Below are positions 50,627 to 64,000 of a stretch of 64,000 nt of DNA, piece by piece. The stretch spans positions 4,278,361-4,342,360 of the forward strand of contig WMCF01000035.1 in NCBI GenBank assembly GCA_009792885.1, in the 5' to 3' direction. Below the pieces are notes generated by a model. That model was not told the DNA's origin. It was given only the letters and a program-made list of their open reading frames with translations, and did not search any database. Numbering within the stretch: the first letter of the stretch is position 1; each line of letters opens with the position of its first letter. A program made the position numbers and the translations under genes. This stretch comes from Eremophila alpestris peregrina. Taxonomy: Eukaryota > Chordata > Aves > Passeriformes > Alaudidae.

Positions 50627-53493
50627 AACACTGACAACTGACAGTCTGCTCTTTGCTCCCTGCAGTGTTCAATCTCAAAGGGAAAACCTTGCATGGCTGT
50701 TAGTTTTGTGGAGAGTGGGAGGAAGAGAAATCCCTGAAGTGAAAGTGATAGGATGTGGATACCAGATTTTAATTGCTGCTTTCTCAGACTGTCTGTAGCC
50801 TGGCTAAAACAGATTTTCCTGCTGATTCGCATGAAAGAAGACAATGTTTTAAATATTGATGTGTATGTGAAGGGATTTTAAAGTGCCCAGATGGACCTCT
50901 TCAACTGTACTTTTCTGATAATGGGTGTTGTGTTTTTTTCTAATTGGCAGGCACTGGGTTCCAGTCCAGCACATCATCCCTCCTCACTGCTGCTGTTCCC
51001 TGGGCAGGGTGGCTGTCTGATTTTCTTCCAGCTGGTAGCTGAATAGTTCAGGTATGTCCCTAACATAAAACCAGAGTGAATAGATTTTTTTTTCCCTATT
51101 TTTGTTTTGTTCAGTCTTTGGTTGATCAACTATTTCACTTGAGCCAGGACGTAAGTACTTTATTTTTAAACTACAAAGATACTCAGTTTTTCAAGTTCAC
51201 TAAAGCAAAACGAATCATCAAAATATTTGAAGTTTATTTAAGTTTTACAGGTTGGAGTTTTTAAAGGTTTTCCAACTCCTAATTTTTATTTTTTTAACTT
51301 GGATTCCCTACCATGTTTGTCAGCTGGGACTGGTTTGTGTAAACACATTATCCACACTTCCTCCTCTCAAACTGCCCAGCTCTAACCATGTGATTTCAGC
51401 AAGACAGCCATCTCAAGGCTTTTTGATGTAAAGACATTTTAAACAAGTTCAAAGGGTTAACAGACAGGACAAGAGAGAGGCTATTTCTGTATCTGAGACT
51501 TCAGTGGGAATGATTTACTGTGAACTGAAGAACATATCTCAAAAGTAATCTTTTTATCTGTCTCTGCCTGCAGAAAAATTTATGATGATGTAAGGATATC
51601 TATAATGGCACAATTTACATGGCACCTTTTGGCAGATTAGAAATGGCAGTCTCAAAATGACTACAGAGATTAGGAGTTTTAGCCTTATTTCCAAAAATAA
51701 TGTACTCATGGAATTGTTGACAAATTTTTCTGGTTTAACCATTTCACCAAGGCATTTATTACATGTATGTTAGAACCCAAAACAATAATGCAAGTAGAAG
51801 CCTTATCAATCAGCCAGTCAAACTTTCACATTCTTTTGGTGTAACTTTTTTGGTCTTTGGAGTAAATTTGACAGCTTCATGTTATGCTGCTTAATACAGC
51901 TTGAAGATGTGCTATGTGATTCTGTGCTGTTTGGTTAAAAAAGCAGAAGTGTAATTTCAAAAGTATCAGTGGTACTTTGAGACTTAAATAGTACTGATAT
52001 TTTACTCAGACTTTAGGTTCTAAATACCCAGGTTTTCTGAGTCAGTGGTACTTGTTCTTGTAGGACACTTGAGTGCTCAGTATTTTTTCCCTCCTTTGCT
52101 GTGAATTCAGGCATTTTAGATGCGAGAACCTAAGACCTGATCCCATGCAGAGTTAGTGCTTGAAATGTAAAATTTTTGGAAAAATTGATGTTTTCCTTCA
52201 GATACTCTTGGAGAGGTTGCTGTGGTACCAACAGAGAAATTTTTGATGAAAATAAATGAGGGCACTTTGGAGTTATTTGTGGCCTGGTATTAGGACACTC
52301 ATGTGGCAATGGGAGTCCTCAGTTCAATCAGATGCTCTTCCTCAAGGCAAGCAGCCCAGCAGCTTTCCTACTGTTGTGGGGGAAGATTTTCATCACAAAC
52401 CACTTGATTTGGGGTCTGTCTCTCCAATAGATTGTTTTTGTTCTGTTTTGTTTTGCTTGTTTGTGAATGGAAGGAGAAAAAAATGTCCTTGGCCTTTTAT
52501 GGCAGTGAGGTAGGGTTGGTTTTTTTTGTTTATTTATTTAATTTAAAGTCCATAAATAGTAGCTCTTTTCCTTTTCCTCCTAGTATGAAGGAATACATTG
52601 GGGCTCCCAGTGAAAAGCCTGTTGTACTTTAATAGTAAAAAGATAAAAGATTAAGCCATTCCCATCTACCCCCCACAGAGCAAAGCCAAACTCTTTTGTT
52701 TCCAAGGTTTCATAAAAACTCCTGTAATGTCTTTATACTTTTGTATTCCAGCATCACTTTTTCATTGAGTTTGTGCTGCTGTGACTCCATTTATGCCCTT
52801 GAACAATTTTGTGTGTGTCCTCAGGTGATACATCCTTCAGAAAGGCAGTGGTAAAGATCAGTTATTATATCCTCTGTGACCTTTTGGTTTATCATTTCAA
52901 ATGACCTGCAGCAGACTCTGCCTGAGGCGTGCAGTTGCTTTGTGGCACAGTGGTTCCAAATGTCAGTATCTGTTTTCAGTCTGCACGTATTTTGCATGTA
53001 GTTGTTTGTTAGCTTAGGTGGAGAAGGGGAAGACTAATGAGTGCCTCAAGGGGATTGGATTTTAGGTGAGGCTAGCTAATGAAATAAACTGTATGGTGTT
53101 AATTGCTACTGTAATGCTGTATATAATCACTTCTGTGGTGACTATAGGCAATATCAAGGATACTATAGCAAAAATCACTCAGCTTAATGAAAAGTGAATG
53201 GGACAAGCCCAGCAGTGATGGGATCATATGGGATCATGATGCAGCAACCCAAAACCACACCAATTTTTCTGCCCTGAACAACTATTATAACAGGTGGAGC
53301 CCAAAGTCATGGAATAAATTAACTCCATAGACTCTCACAGGAATGGTGGATAGCCTCAGGGAATGATACCTATATATATATATGTGTGTATATATATCAA
53401 AGGACCAAGAACAATGATGGTGGCTAACTGGGATCCGTTGCAAAATGTGGGACCTAGGTATGACATAATTGGTATGGAATAAGGGGTGGATAC
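50627..53493. other. Non-coding DNA
   Basis: No gene or transposon is recognised. It contains T-rich tracts at about 51,085-51,115 and 52,430-52,450 and a TA/TG microsatellite close to the LTR that follows. Confidence 0.7.
53371..53397 (+). repeat. Compound (TA)n(TG)n(TA)n microsatellite
   Basis: A TA run, then about three TG units, then a further TA run, 27 bp in all. It is the longest dinucleotide repeat I noticed and is likely variable in length between individuals. Confidence 0.9.
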
Positions 53494-54050
53494 TGTCTTG
53501 GTTTTGGCTGGGATAGGATTAATTTTCTTCCTTGTAGCTGGTACTTCCTGTGCTGTATTTTGAATTAACTATGAAAATAATGTTGATAATACACTGTTTT
53601 AGCAGTGGCATAGCAGTGTTTATGTCAGGGACTTTTCAGTTTCCCCTGCTCTTCCAGTGAGGAGGTGCACAGGAAGCTGGGAGGGAGGAAAGCCAGAAGA
53701 GCTGTCCTGAACAGTTCAAAGGGACACTCCACACCACAGAGTGTCATGGCCAGTATGCAAACTCAGGGAGTTGGCCTGGAGGTGCCAGTCAGTACTTGGG
53801 GAATGACTGGGCATTGGTCAGCTGGTGATGACCAGTTGTGCATCACTTGTCTTCCCTGGGTCTTATTTCTCTCTGTCCCTCCTATTAGTTATTATTTTTA
53901 TTATATTTTAGTTTATTTCGATTTTTCAACAATTCTTAGCTCATGGGTTTTACCTTTTTCCAATTCTACTCCCCATTCCCCTGGCTGGGAAAGGGGGAGT
54001 GAGCAAGTAGCTACGTGGTGCTTATTTGCCAACTGGGGTTAAACCATGAA
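53494..54050 (+). mobile_element. Solo LTR of an avian ERV family
   Basis: This starts with TGTCTTGGTTTTGGCTGGGA and the TTAATTTTCTTCCTTGTAGC block and ends with CAACTGGGGTTAAACCATGA. Both are the conserved ends of an avian endogenous-retrovirus LTR family I recall (ERVL-like). Internal landmarks are the AATGTTGATAATACACTG block, GAGGAGGTGCACAGGAAGCT, a decayed TATA region near 53,753 (GTATGCAAACTCAGGG), and GGGGGAGTGAGCAAGTAGC before the end. Length is about 557 bp, probably close to full. There is no gag, pol or env sequence beside it, so it is a solo LTR. A 125-codon open frame (53665-54042) within it is incidental. The flanking bases do not show a clear target-site duplication. It belongs to the same family as the minus-strand copy at 14,297-14,610. 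Confidence 0.88.
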
Positions 54051-57000
54051 CTTAAAATGTGGAAATATTTATACTGGGTATTTGGGGTCTGTTTAATTGG
54101 TAATTTTCTAAAACCCTTTCATAATCACAAGTGACACTTGCATGCTTTTTGCTAGGGAAAATATGGTAAAGTTTAAAAGGCTTTGGGGTTTTAATTTCTT
54201 TGCAGAAAAACCCTCAGAGTAGGTGAAAAGACTTTGTAACGCTCAGAGAAGGTCATTAAAGTTTTCAATTTAAATTGATTACAAGGAAATGATATGCCAG
54301 AGGAAAAAACAATAGATGAGAAGAAGTGTCCTGGATGGCAAGGGAAGATGAATGCTCTGTGTTTTCCCCACCTCAGATTGTCCATGACAAAGTATGATTG
54401 TCTAATATCTCAAGATGAGGAGGCTAATACAAGGCCATAAATCACCGTGAACAGCTTTTCAAATAATAAAGCATTCTGCCTTCTTGCTAATAGGCCCCAA
54501 GGTAGGAACCAGAAATGCTGAAAAGAAGGCTAGCACTCACCTCCCTGTGGGTGACAATGACTTTTGCATAGCCTGTATTCACAATTGTCTGGGGAGACAG
54601 CTGAGAACTCAACATATTGCAAGTGCAGCAGATTTGTACCCTGCTTGTCAGTTACTTATATGTAAAGATTAATAGGAAAATTACGGGAGATGTGATGTTT
54701 TTGTACAGTTTAACTCACATCCATTATTTAGACTCATATAACCTATGTAAGTGTAGAACTGGGCTTATTGTGTGTTGTATGGTTGGGTTTCCATGCTTGC
54801 ACAGAAAATTTTTAAGTCGGAGCTCATGCATGAGACATCGTTATTGTGCCTCTCTCTTTGTCTTCTGACTCTTCCTTTGCCCAGCCTTACTGACTGAGAA
54901 AATATGCTTTTTAATATGAGAGCCTTGTATGACATAAAACCACATATAAGGTGAAACAAAATATTCATTTAAGTCTTCCTGTGCATAAAAGATGAAATAA
55001 TCCAGACTGAGAACAGCAGATCAAAAAGATCATAAATATATCCATAATCTATGGACATTTTGAACTGCATAGCTAGGAAGGAGATGAGGCTTTCTTATTC
55101 TAAAATAATTACCTCAATGGCGGGAGAAAATGAATAGCCTTGTTTTAAGAAAAATCAAATATCTAGTGTGATGACAATGTGCAAGTGTTTATACACAGCC
55201 AGAACACTAATAGTTTCATTGATGAAAAGACAGAAGAGGTCTAAATATCAGCTATTTGTTTTCTAATTAATTTTTTGTTGTTGTTGATTTCCATATAAAC
55301 ATCTTGTTAATAGGAAGCATCTTTGCTTTCTTTCAATTAGAGTAGAAAATTGAGGAAAAAAACAATTCCTTCTGATGCAGGTTTATTTGTCTGCCTTTGT
55401 TGGCATTGGAACTTGGAGTTTGTGAAAAACCTGCCAAATATGGGATGATTTTTTTTTTCAAACAGATTAAAAATACTGAAATACAGCAGACATCATTTGC
55501 TTGGGGTTTTTTTGGTCATTGTATTGCTGAATTAAGAATTAGGTTCAATAAATAAAAAATACTAAGTGTTCACAGCTAAATAATACCAAGCAAAGGAGAC
55601 AACTTAAAGAAATCTGAAATTTTAGTACACCCTCACTGCAAGATTGAAAAGATGAAATATGTTACTACCAACAAAACTAAAATGGAACAGAAACTAAGTG
55701 TCTTGGTGAATATTGAACTTTACAGTAGTGTTGTCAGTTAAGATACAAAACCTCTGAAATCTGTCACTTGAGCTGAAAAGTCTTTGACTCATACCAGTTG
55801 TTATCTTGGCAACTAACAACACTTCATTAATGTGAATAGGAATAATTTGGTGGATTACTCAGTGGGATAACAGAATCACTTGATTGTCTTTTGAGCCCTG
55901 CTCCTAAACTGCTCAGCTTTTAGTACTTTTTGTTGCATCTAAAATAGATGGAAACTTTCCATCAGATTTCAGCTCTGAGATGAAAAAGCACAGTGCTGAG
56001 GATTATTATTACTGAAAGATGCTAAGATATAACAAGAATAGATGAGCCTTTGTGCACCTCTGCAAGACTCCTCACACCATCTTTCTTCCTCTTGAGGACT
56101 TACTCATTTTTTCTACATATATCTCTTAAATAAAACAAAAAAATCCCCACTTGCTATAATTATGAGAATTTAAATAGAAAAGAACACTGGGTTTTGGCAG
56201 AGAAGGGAAGTGATAACTTAAGGGACCAGAGCTCTGAAGTTGTATTTCCTTTGCACAGATCCTAAAATATGAGAAAAAGGAAATGTGTGCATAATTTTTT
56301 AACTTTCTCTTACTAATATTTTATATAAAAGAATTTAAACATTAATTTTGTCATTATATAGCTTTTGTGGTTCTTCAAAAACAATTCTTCATTCAATTTT
56401 CAACCTTAGAAACAGTGTCTGCCTTTGGTCCTTCTTTCATGTCGAGAACATGAACCCAAAACCTTTCTCAATGTAAATATGGAACAATCTCATATGAGGT
56501 GAAGCTACATTCAAAATAAGAACTTTACACTCAAACTAGTTCAAATAACTAAGTGAATCAATTGAGCTAAAACATCTACTTCCCAGAGAAAGCAGCCTTA
56601 AGCTTTATAACTGTCTTATAAACCAGAAAATCCCTATTGATTGTCTTGATTGACAGTGGTCCTGAATTAAGAGGAAGTTCCATGTGTAGCTCATGCAACA
56701 TCAAAGGGAAAACTCCCTTTGTATGACATTTAAGTATCTTTGTCTTATCCTTGTCCTACAAGGCAGAATCCTTTTCTTGTAAGAGGTACACAAGGGGATT
56801 AAGACAAAATGTCATTGATTCACTGCAGGTTAATCCTCCTACAAAGGAAGATTTATTTGGGTGCAGTTGCTTCTTAAATGTTGTTCTTTCAGTTGGTTTG
56901 CCTTAAGTTTTAAAATGATTCCCTGGTAGTGAAGTCCCTGTCTATCTCCAATGCAGGTTGTTGTGTAAAGTTAGTCCTCTTACAACTAACACATTAACCA

Positions 57001-60000
57001 GGGTGCAGACATCTTTCTGGAGCAAGTCCTGTGCTCTACATGGACCAAAATACTCTCAGTATTGACAGGCTAATACAAGATAAAATAGTATTGACCTTAA
57101 ACCTTTGTGCCACATTTGGTTTAGTATGTGGAGTAACTCCCATTCCAAATGATCAAATTCACTTCCAAATTTTAAATATTTTACTGAATCATATCATTTG
57201 AGTTTATAAAAATTGGAAGATGTTTCAAACTACAGAAGGGTAATTTAGAATGCAGTTTTTTCTAAGTCATCAGCAGAGATTATTTGTGTGGCAATTATGT
57301 GTGAAATATAACTGATTTCAGATATTTCCCAGTATAAAATGCATTTAAATTCATTTTTTGTTAGTGGCTAACAGATAAAATTACTATTTTAGACTCTGTG
57401 AGAATGAAATACTTTAAAAATTTATTTAGGGTAGAAGAACAGGAGGACCAACTAGTTTTCACAGAAGTAGCTTCACTGAGTACATGTGTAAAACAAATAT
57501 TGCTAGGACAAAAAATTACTTTGTATTTTAATCATGTTCATATTTCCTGTTGTCAGTTGTATAAAAGCAGTGCATCAAACATCTAAATGAGTTGAGATGT
57601 GTTTTGCTGATTACTGGAGCAGATGGTACATCTCAATTAGGGAAAAATATTTTCTGTTGGCTTATTATACTTTTAAATTAAATTCAGTTTGAGTGGAAGA
57701 TCAAACATAACAAAACAAAGGATTTTTTCTGGTTCTTTTATCATCAGGCTGGGTATTGCATGAAATTGTAATGTATTGCTATTAAGTAGTAACATGAATG
57801 GCAAACAAAGCTGCTTATTCTATTTAATTCTTTCTCACTGAAATATCAATATGATGATGTAACAAAATAGGTTAAGGACTGGAACTTGGCAAGTGAAATT
57901 AATTTCGTTTGATTTGCACAGAAGTTGCCCGGGATGTGAAGGGATGATGGAAAAGACATGAATTGTGCAGGAGAAGCAGCAGGTTGCAGGTGACAGCATC
58001 AACTGTCCATGAAGGGCAGCTGGGTGTAGAACAGATTATGTGACTGTGAGCTTTACAAGATGGGATTTATCTTGCCTCTAGTTTTTAGAAAAGAAGTTGT
58101 TCTTATAGTAAAACTTCTTAGGCCATTTACCAGATGTACCATGCTATCATGAAGAGAACAGTAATAAAATATGAACATATTAACTTCTCATGTTTGCTTA
58201 TTTTGCAAAGGAAATAATACAAGCACAACAAATGTGAATAGGGGAGGTACAATTCCTGCTGTTTCATTTGATCCAAAGCTGCTGTCATGGAGAATATAGT
58301 TTTCCCTAAATTCCATAAAAAAACTTTAGATGTAATAATGTAAAGTGAAGTAGTGTTTTACTGTAAGCTACAGTCTGGCAGAGAAAACAGAATACTAGGA
58401 ATTCACTTGGCAAAGTCCTGTCAGGAAAGTAATTAGAAGATATAATGTCAACTGCTACATGTGACACTGATTATACATCAATGACTTGGATAACCTTAGA
58501 ATTATAAAGAAAATTATTAAATTGTCTTTGGTTTCACAGATCCAGTAGAAGAAACAGAAACAAAAATATTTGGGTTATTAATGCTGTGATGTTTACTCAG
58601 AGAAATGTGTACTTTTGTGACAATCTTTTCATTTGAAGTGGATTCCTAGTTAGTAAAATTGTAACACTACTGCTTCTATTTTTCTGTTTGGAAAACTGTT
58701 TTGTTGTATTCTGAATGAAAAAGCAAATGAGTTGAAGGGATTCTGAAGGAAATGGGTCACATTCATTTCTGATGCAATCAACCTCTTTGTCAATGGGTAA
58801 TGAATTACATAAAGAATGAGTTTTGTCTTACATTGAAAGAGAAGCTGATCTTCTTTCAAAAAACCACAAATGGGCAAAAGTGGTTTTCTTAGTCATTTTC
58901 TACCTGAATGCTAAGTGTTTATTATAATTCATTTGTCATTCTAAATATTTAATTGTAAGACAGTCCTTGAGGGTTTATACTTCCTGTTGCTATCAGGTCA
59001 AAGCATTTCTGCCAGGTTCATTTCAAACAGGCAGTTTGGCTTTTGTCTAAACATTTTTCATTGTCTTCTGTTTTGTAGGGGGTTTTCTTTGGATCAGAGT
59101 ATCTTCCACAATCTTGCATAGAATAATTTAAGCAATTATTGGTCTCAATTACATTTGAGAATGTAAACACAGCTTCCTACAAAGTTTTCAAGTCAACCAT
59201 GAAAATGACAATTTATTCTCTGTCTATTGTCCCTGGCTGTGAAAAAAGTAGTCTAAAGACTTCAGATATTTGCAATTTCAATTATATATTATTTGTTCAA
59301 AATAGTTAATTACTTGAATATCATTGAAAATAATATAATTTCTTATTGAAATATAAGAGCATGGAAGATTTTTTCTTCAGTTCATTCAGCTGAAATTCCT
59401 TTGAGGTGCTTTTCAGAACAGCAAACTAACCCACTGTACTTTATTTAGTAAAAATGCTTAAATTGTATCTGCAAGTGCTTTGCAGTTGTGAGAACTGACT
59501 TTGAGGACACTGGCTGTAGTCATGGAAAATGGGCTGTGTTATTCAGAACATTTAGTGCACAATGTGGGTATTTTGCTGGTGGTTCAAGGCTCTACTCAGT
59601 ATACAGGTTTTTGCTAACCTCTGTGTGTTAGCTGGTCAGCAAGGTTCAAACTGTGTAAGCAGCCAGCCTAGCACTCAGTACTGGGAAACCTTGGCACTTC
59701 AGGCAGGCAAGTCAGTGCTTGAATGAGCTGGCAGAACTAAATTATTTCTGCACTGGAGCTAAACTTTCTGGGTCAAGTTCAAAGAATGTTAGTATATCTA
59801 AGTGACTAGTTTCTTGAAAAAAGAGAACAACAATTTTTCATAGTTGCCTAACTTTTACTATTTATTATCAGATGGTTCTGGTCCCTGAGTTATTTTCTCT
59901 GTTTAGTATTACAGGCAATGAATGCTGACTATAATGAAAGTAAATGAATTTTTGTGTTAGGGTATCTGTAGAAAGGGTTGTATTGACCAACACACAAGTT

Positions 60001-63000
60001 CTAGAAAAAGAAGTTATGAAAGTCACTACTGCTTGGGGCAGCAGCCAGAGCTTTTTCTCTCAACCATTTTCTTTGACAATTTGGGACAGTATCAGTGGGT
60101 TTCTTTCATTTTCTTCCTAGATTTTTCGGAGAGATGAGAACTGCTACTTTGTCATGTTGTACTTAAAGGAAATATAAAGGAATGCAAAAAATCTAAAATG
60201 TAAATTCAAAAGGCAGTATTAATTTGCTCAAACTATATATTTCTATCTATGAGTAACAGTTATCTGCTGTGTAAGAAGGATCAGAATATTTCAGTAGAGA
60301 CTGATGTTAGCTGTAATCAATTCATGTTTAGATTTATTTTTAATTTTATCAGGTGCAATTTTGCTTTTGCTTATTTTACTTAAAACTTTCCTTACATTTA
60401 AAGTACCTTCTTTCATTTTACTCATCTGGTCCCAGTTTAAATGGTGTTAGCTTAGCCAGAGAACCTGAATGTCCGTCCTTTATGATGTCCTGTATTTTGG
60501 CCTTGATTAGTGGTGTTGCTTACACTGTCAATTATTAGTAGATACTGCTGGTGCTCTGCTCTTTGATCCTTTCAGCCTTTCATTCTGCCATGGCTGGTGA
60601 ATAATGATGATGGGGAGAGCAAGGTCTGCTTTGTTCAAGGATTGCAGGCCACTTGACATTCATTACTTCTTCAGCAGTGCTTTCTGATATTTATGAAGGT
60701 AAAGCCTGATTCCTAAGTAGCATAATGTCAAATGAATACAAATCCAGGAAGTACAATGGGGCTTGGAGCAGGCCTTTGTGTTGTGTTCTCCAAAGCAAAA
60801 AATAACAGTGTATAACTTTTAACAGTGTACAATGATGCTTTCAATGCTGCAGGACTGGAAGCAAAGAATGGTCTTCCAGCTTTACTCAGCAGCCTACTGA
60901 GTTCTTTCAGTGAGCCATGAAGATGAATACTGGCCAATAGACTGTGTCAAAAGGAAGGAAAAAACCCCAGAGTTAGGTCTTAATTACTATTGGATTTAGG
61001 GTTAAGTGTGGTTAGAATTATTTTTCTGGTTCCTGCTTTGCTCTTCAGATGTTTGTCTGGGATAATTCTTGTGTGTTCTTATTTATAAAGAGGAATAATA
61101 GTCACTGGTACATTAATAGGCAACAACAGCAATGAGCTTACTTGTCCTGAGAAGGAGAAATGTGGCCTGTGTGTGTCCTGCAAGTTTGTGAACCCTTGCT
61201 GGCTGCCAGCTTGCCTTGCTTCTGAGGGTGCAGCAATAGGATGGCCAGCATTCAGCCTTGGGCTGAGCTCTCCCAGAGGCAGGGCAAGAAATGGGTTCCT
61301 GCAGATCTGTTGAACAAATACAGCAAACATGGCCTTGGCATTCCATTGCTGATTTTCTTAGTTTCATCATGTACATGTAATCTGGTAAGCAAACAATCCT
61401 GTCCATTAAAAATGACAATAATGGCACATTTTATCCCACATTTAGTTAAAGATTGAACTTAATTTTAAATAAATTTATATTATTGTGTGCATTTCTCCAT
61501 CACACATGTGGACTTCACTAGATAATATGTATTCAGAGTCTGAGGCATTTTCAACTATCATTAAAATGAACGTATTCTAAATTCACCTAAGCCTGATCCA
61601 AATTGGCTCTAGCTACTGCTGTAATAATTTGGCTTTTGTAATGACATGAGGGCTTTAAACCAGAGCTTATTAATTGTAAAAAGTTGATGTATGTGTGCAG
61701 ACAGTGCAGGAAGTGCAGAAGGTAAGTTGATATTTAAATATGTGTTCATAAAGAAAGAGCATGAAGTGCAGGAGGTAAAAGAACAGGAAAGTGTTCAGGG
61801 GCTTCCATGTGCTTTCTGTTTCCACTCTACTGCATAAATGCTTCCTACTTGCAAGTTAGTTAATGTTAGCTAAGTGTAAAGTAGAATGTCTTTATGTCCT
61901 ACTAAAGTAGTGAATTTAGTGAAATCTCTATGAGATCGAAGAGGGAAGAAAAAAGAAAGTATGTATTGAGGCAATGGTGTTGTCAGAAAGAGCCCTTAAA
62001 TAATCTTCCATTTAATCTTCTTCATTTTAAGTCTGTATACAGATTTCTCTCATAAAGGTGACCAAATTAAATATTTCCTAATGTCTTCTTTTGTAATTGT
62101 TTCAGATTTCATCTGGAAATTCATTGTTGTTTTGACTTAATGTAAGAAATGTGGTGTTTTTTCTTCCTCATTGTGGGAACTGACTAAAGCTGCAGAGCCT
62201 TTTGACCCTGAAAGTGTTTAGGTAGAGTGAAGTTAGTTTTCATGGCAGGTGAAGGAACCCATTACCTTTCTCATTGTTGCTCCTATTCATAACCCTTTTT
62301 TAGGTAATTGCAGTGATGCTTTTACTTTCATTACTTCCACAGTCCTATATGCAATATGAAATTGCTATGTGATACTGTAAGTCTACTGGGAAATAAGGTA
62401 AAGATTTGGAAAACAGTCAGAGAAAGAGTCATACTGAAAAATAGTGATGCTCAAGTATCCTGTTTGCAGCATTAAAAAAAAAAATAAATCCCACAGCCAG
62501 CCTGTAATGCACCTGGACTGTAGTGCAAAGCTCCTCTCCCTTTCCAGCTGGGTCACACTTATTCCAAATTATTTTCTATTGGTCTTCTGTGTGGCTATTA
62601 CTGAGCAATATAAATGCAAACAGTTTTTGCTGGTGCTTTTTTTCCCCCTCATGCTTTGTCTTGATTCTCCCTGGATAAATGAGAAGAAAAATATAAAAAA
62701 CCAAGGTATCTATTGGTCTCTTTCAAAGATATTAATGAAACTGGTGAAGAAAAATTGCTTTGCAAATTAAACACGTTTTTACTTGCTGCTTCAAAATGAT
62801 CTATCTCAACCTGGGCTCAAATTATGTCAGGATTTAGGCACTTAAACATTATGCTAGAATGTGGTTTGAATGTGGGTTAGGATGAATATTGGGAAAGAAT
62901 GTACTAAAATACAGAAAACTTCATGAAACTTCATTTGCAGTGGTGGATCAGTTCTGGAAGATTTTCCGTTAAGCCCGTGTTTGTGTGCTCGATTTTTAGC

Positions 63001-64000
63001 CCCTGCCAAGGCTTGCATATATACACTTCATGCAGTGATAATAGTTGTTTTGAGTGTTTCTGCAGTGTACACACATGCAACATGCTGCAGGTATTTGTGC
63101 TCCAGAAATGCCAGCAACACCAGGAAAGCTCAGAAGGAGAAAAGACTGAAATGCTAGCAGGCAATTGCTATTTATGTGGAAGGGCAATTGTAATTTAATT
63201 ATTGCCATAAACCAGGAGGAAGTTGAGTATTTCTTAGGTTTAAAGCAGAATTGAGAAACCAAAATCCTGATAGAGCAGATGTGGAATTTTTTTCTAGCCA
63301 AACGCCAATTTTTGCTTAAGGAACAAATAATATTATTTGAGGGAAAAGTAGTCTACAAGCCACCTGCTTACCTTCCCCCTTGTATGGGAATCTCAGCATT
63401 AAAGAATGAAATGTAATTTCAGGGACTGCAGAGAAAAAAATCTAGCATTATATCTGATTTATGGGATCTGTATGTTCAAAGCTTGGCTGACTGACAGAGA
63501 GTTAAGAACATAATGGTTAATAATTTTTTTGTGAAGGATAAACATTAAAAATTAAGAATAATTTATCTTCTTGCAGAAGAAGAGCTTATAACATGGAATA
63601 ATATACTGCTGTTGAGAAAAGAGAAATTCGGGCTGAACACGAAAAATTTCCTGACAGGAAGTTTTATTAGACAGTGGAACTGAATTTCAAGGAAAGACAT
63701 AGGAACCCACTAGGTTGAGACATTTAAAACAGTGAGAAAAATGTCAGAAAAATGCTAACTCTGTACAGGTATTGCACAATTCCTTATTAACCTGATATGC
63801 CTCTTTCATTTTCACCTATCGTAATTCCATGGTTCATTAGCCAGCAACCTCTTTTTTTCTGCCCTCTGGTACATCCAGGACAATTTCCAGGCAATTTGTG
63901 AAAACACATTTCTTTCAAAATACGTGTAGCTTTTGTTCTGTGCCAGAATACCCACCAGCAACCCTTCTTATGAGGTCACTTGGCTACCCAGACTTCTGCT
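54051..64000. other. Non-coding AT-rich DNA
   Basis: About 10 kb in which I recognise no gene or transposon. Open frames rarely exceed 100 codons. A GC-richer bit at about 61,160-61,330 has overlapping frames on both strands and no known product. Stretches at about 55,780-55,880 and 56,560-56,690 have the texture of conserved non-coding DNA; the second contains a PBX-MEIS motif. Confidence 0.65.
56647..56656 (+). promoter_or_regulatory. Candidate PBX-MEIS/PREP site
   Basis: TGATTGACAG is the exact composite decamer bound by PBX with MEIS or PREP homeodomain partners, factors used in developmental enhancers. It lies in non-repetitive sequence about 90 bases long that looks less degenerate than its surroundings. 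A ten-base exact match is expected about once in eight such windows by chance (both strands). Binding is inferred only. Confidence 0.3.

Noticed and set aside
53665..54042. 125-codon open frame, plus strand
   Set aside because: It lies wholly inside the solo LTR; LTRs of this family carry no gene there.
58476..58497. Words resembling the LINE reverse-transcriptase region (ATCAATGACTTGGATAA)
   Set aside because: Only about 17-20 bases match and nothing around them continues the similarity.
1..64000. CRISPR arrays, operons, phage or bacterial mobile systems, rRNA, tRNA, U6 or 7SK genes
   Set aside because: No regularly spaced repeats, gene clusters or recognisable RNA gene sequence were seen on either strand; the repeats present mark this as vertebrate (bird) DNA.

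Overview
This window looks like non-coding nuclear DNA from a bird. The sequence is AT-rich and CpG-poor, with stop codons throughout all six frames and no bacterial gene layout. The interspersed repeats it carries are typical of avian genomes. There are several fragments of CR1 LINEs, one of which ends in the classic CR1 3' terminus (short ATTCTGTG-type repeats). There are also two solo-LTR-like copies of one endogenous-retrovirus family that I recall as common in birds. The recognised repeats cover only a few percent of the window, which fits a bird better than a mammal, turtle or crocodile. I cannot tell the order or species, or whether the window is intergenic or part of a very long intron.

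Layout. Positions 1-14,296 are unremarkable AT-rich sequence with small simple repeats and hairpins. At 14,297-14,610 there is an LTR copy on the minus strand, and at 53,494-54,050 a longer copy of the same family on the plus strand. At 22,423-22,682 (minus) and 25,145-25,404 (plus) lie two 260-bp copies of one sequence in inverted orientation. Each copy fuses about 190 bp of unidentified sequence to about 67 bp of CR1. CR1 fragments follow at 31,765-32,324 (minus), 39,515-39,795 (plus), 39,796-39,925 (minus, tail to tail with the previous one) and 50,309-50,626 (plus). At 42,150-42,341 there is an old, diverged repeat that I recall from turtle and crocodile genomes. At 43,480-43,850 there is a broken piece of a PIF/Harbinger (HARBI1-like) transposase gene. 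The remainder, including the last 10 kb, is non-coding with no recognised element.

I find no host protein-coding exon, rRNA, tRNA or spliceosomal RNA gene that I can support. The longest open frames are 170 codons, about what chance gives in 64 kb of this composition, and none encodes a protein I recognise. There is therefore no gene network to describe. The points worth a second look are the inverted chimeric repeat pair, the Harbinger remnant, the tail-to-tail CR1 junction, a possible G-quadruplex, and a few conserved-element-like stretches with good matches to RFX, POU and PBX-MEIS binding motifs.
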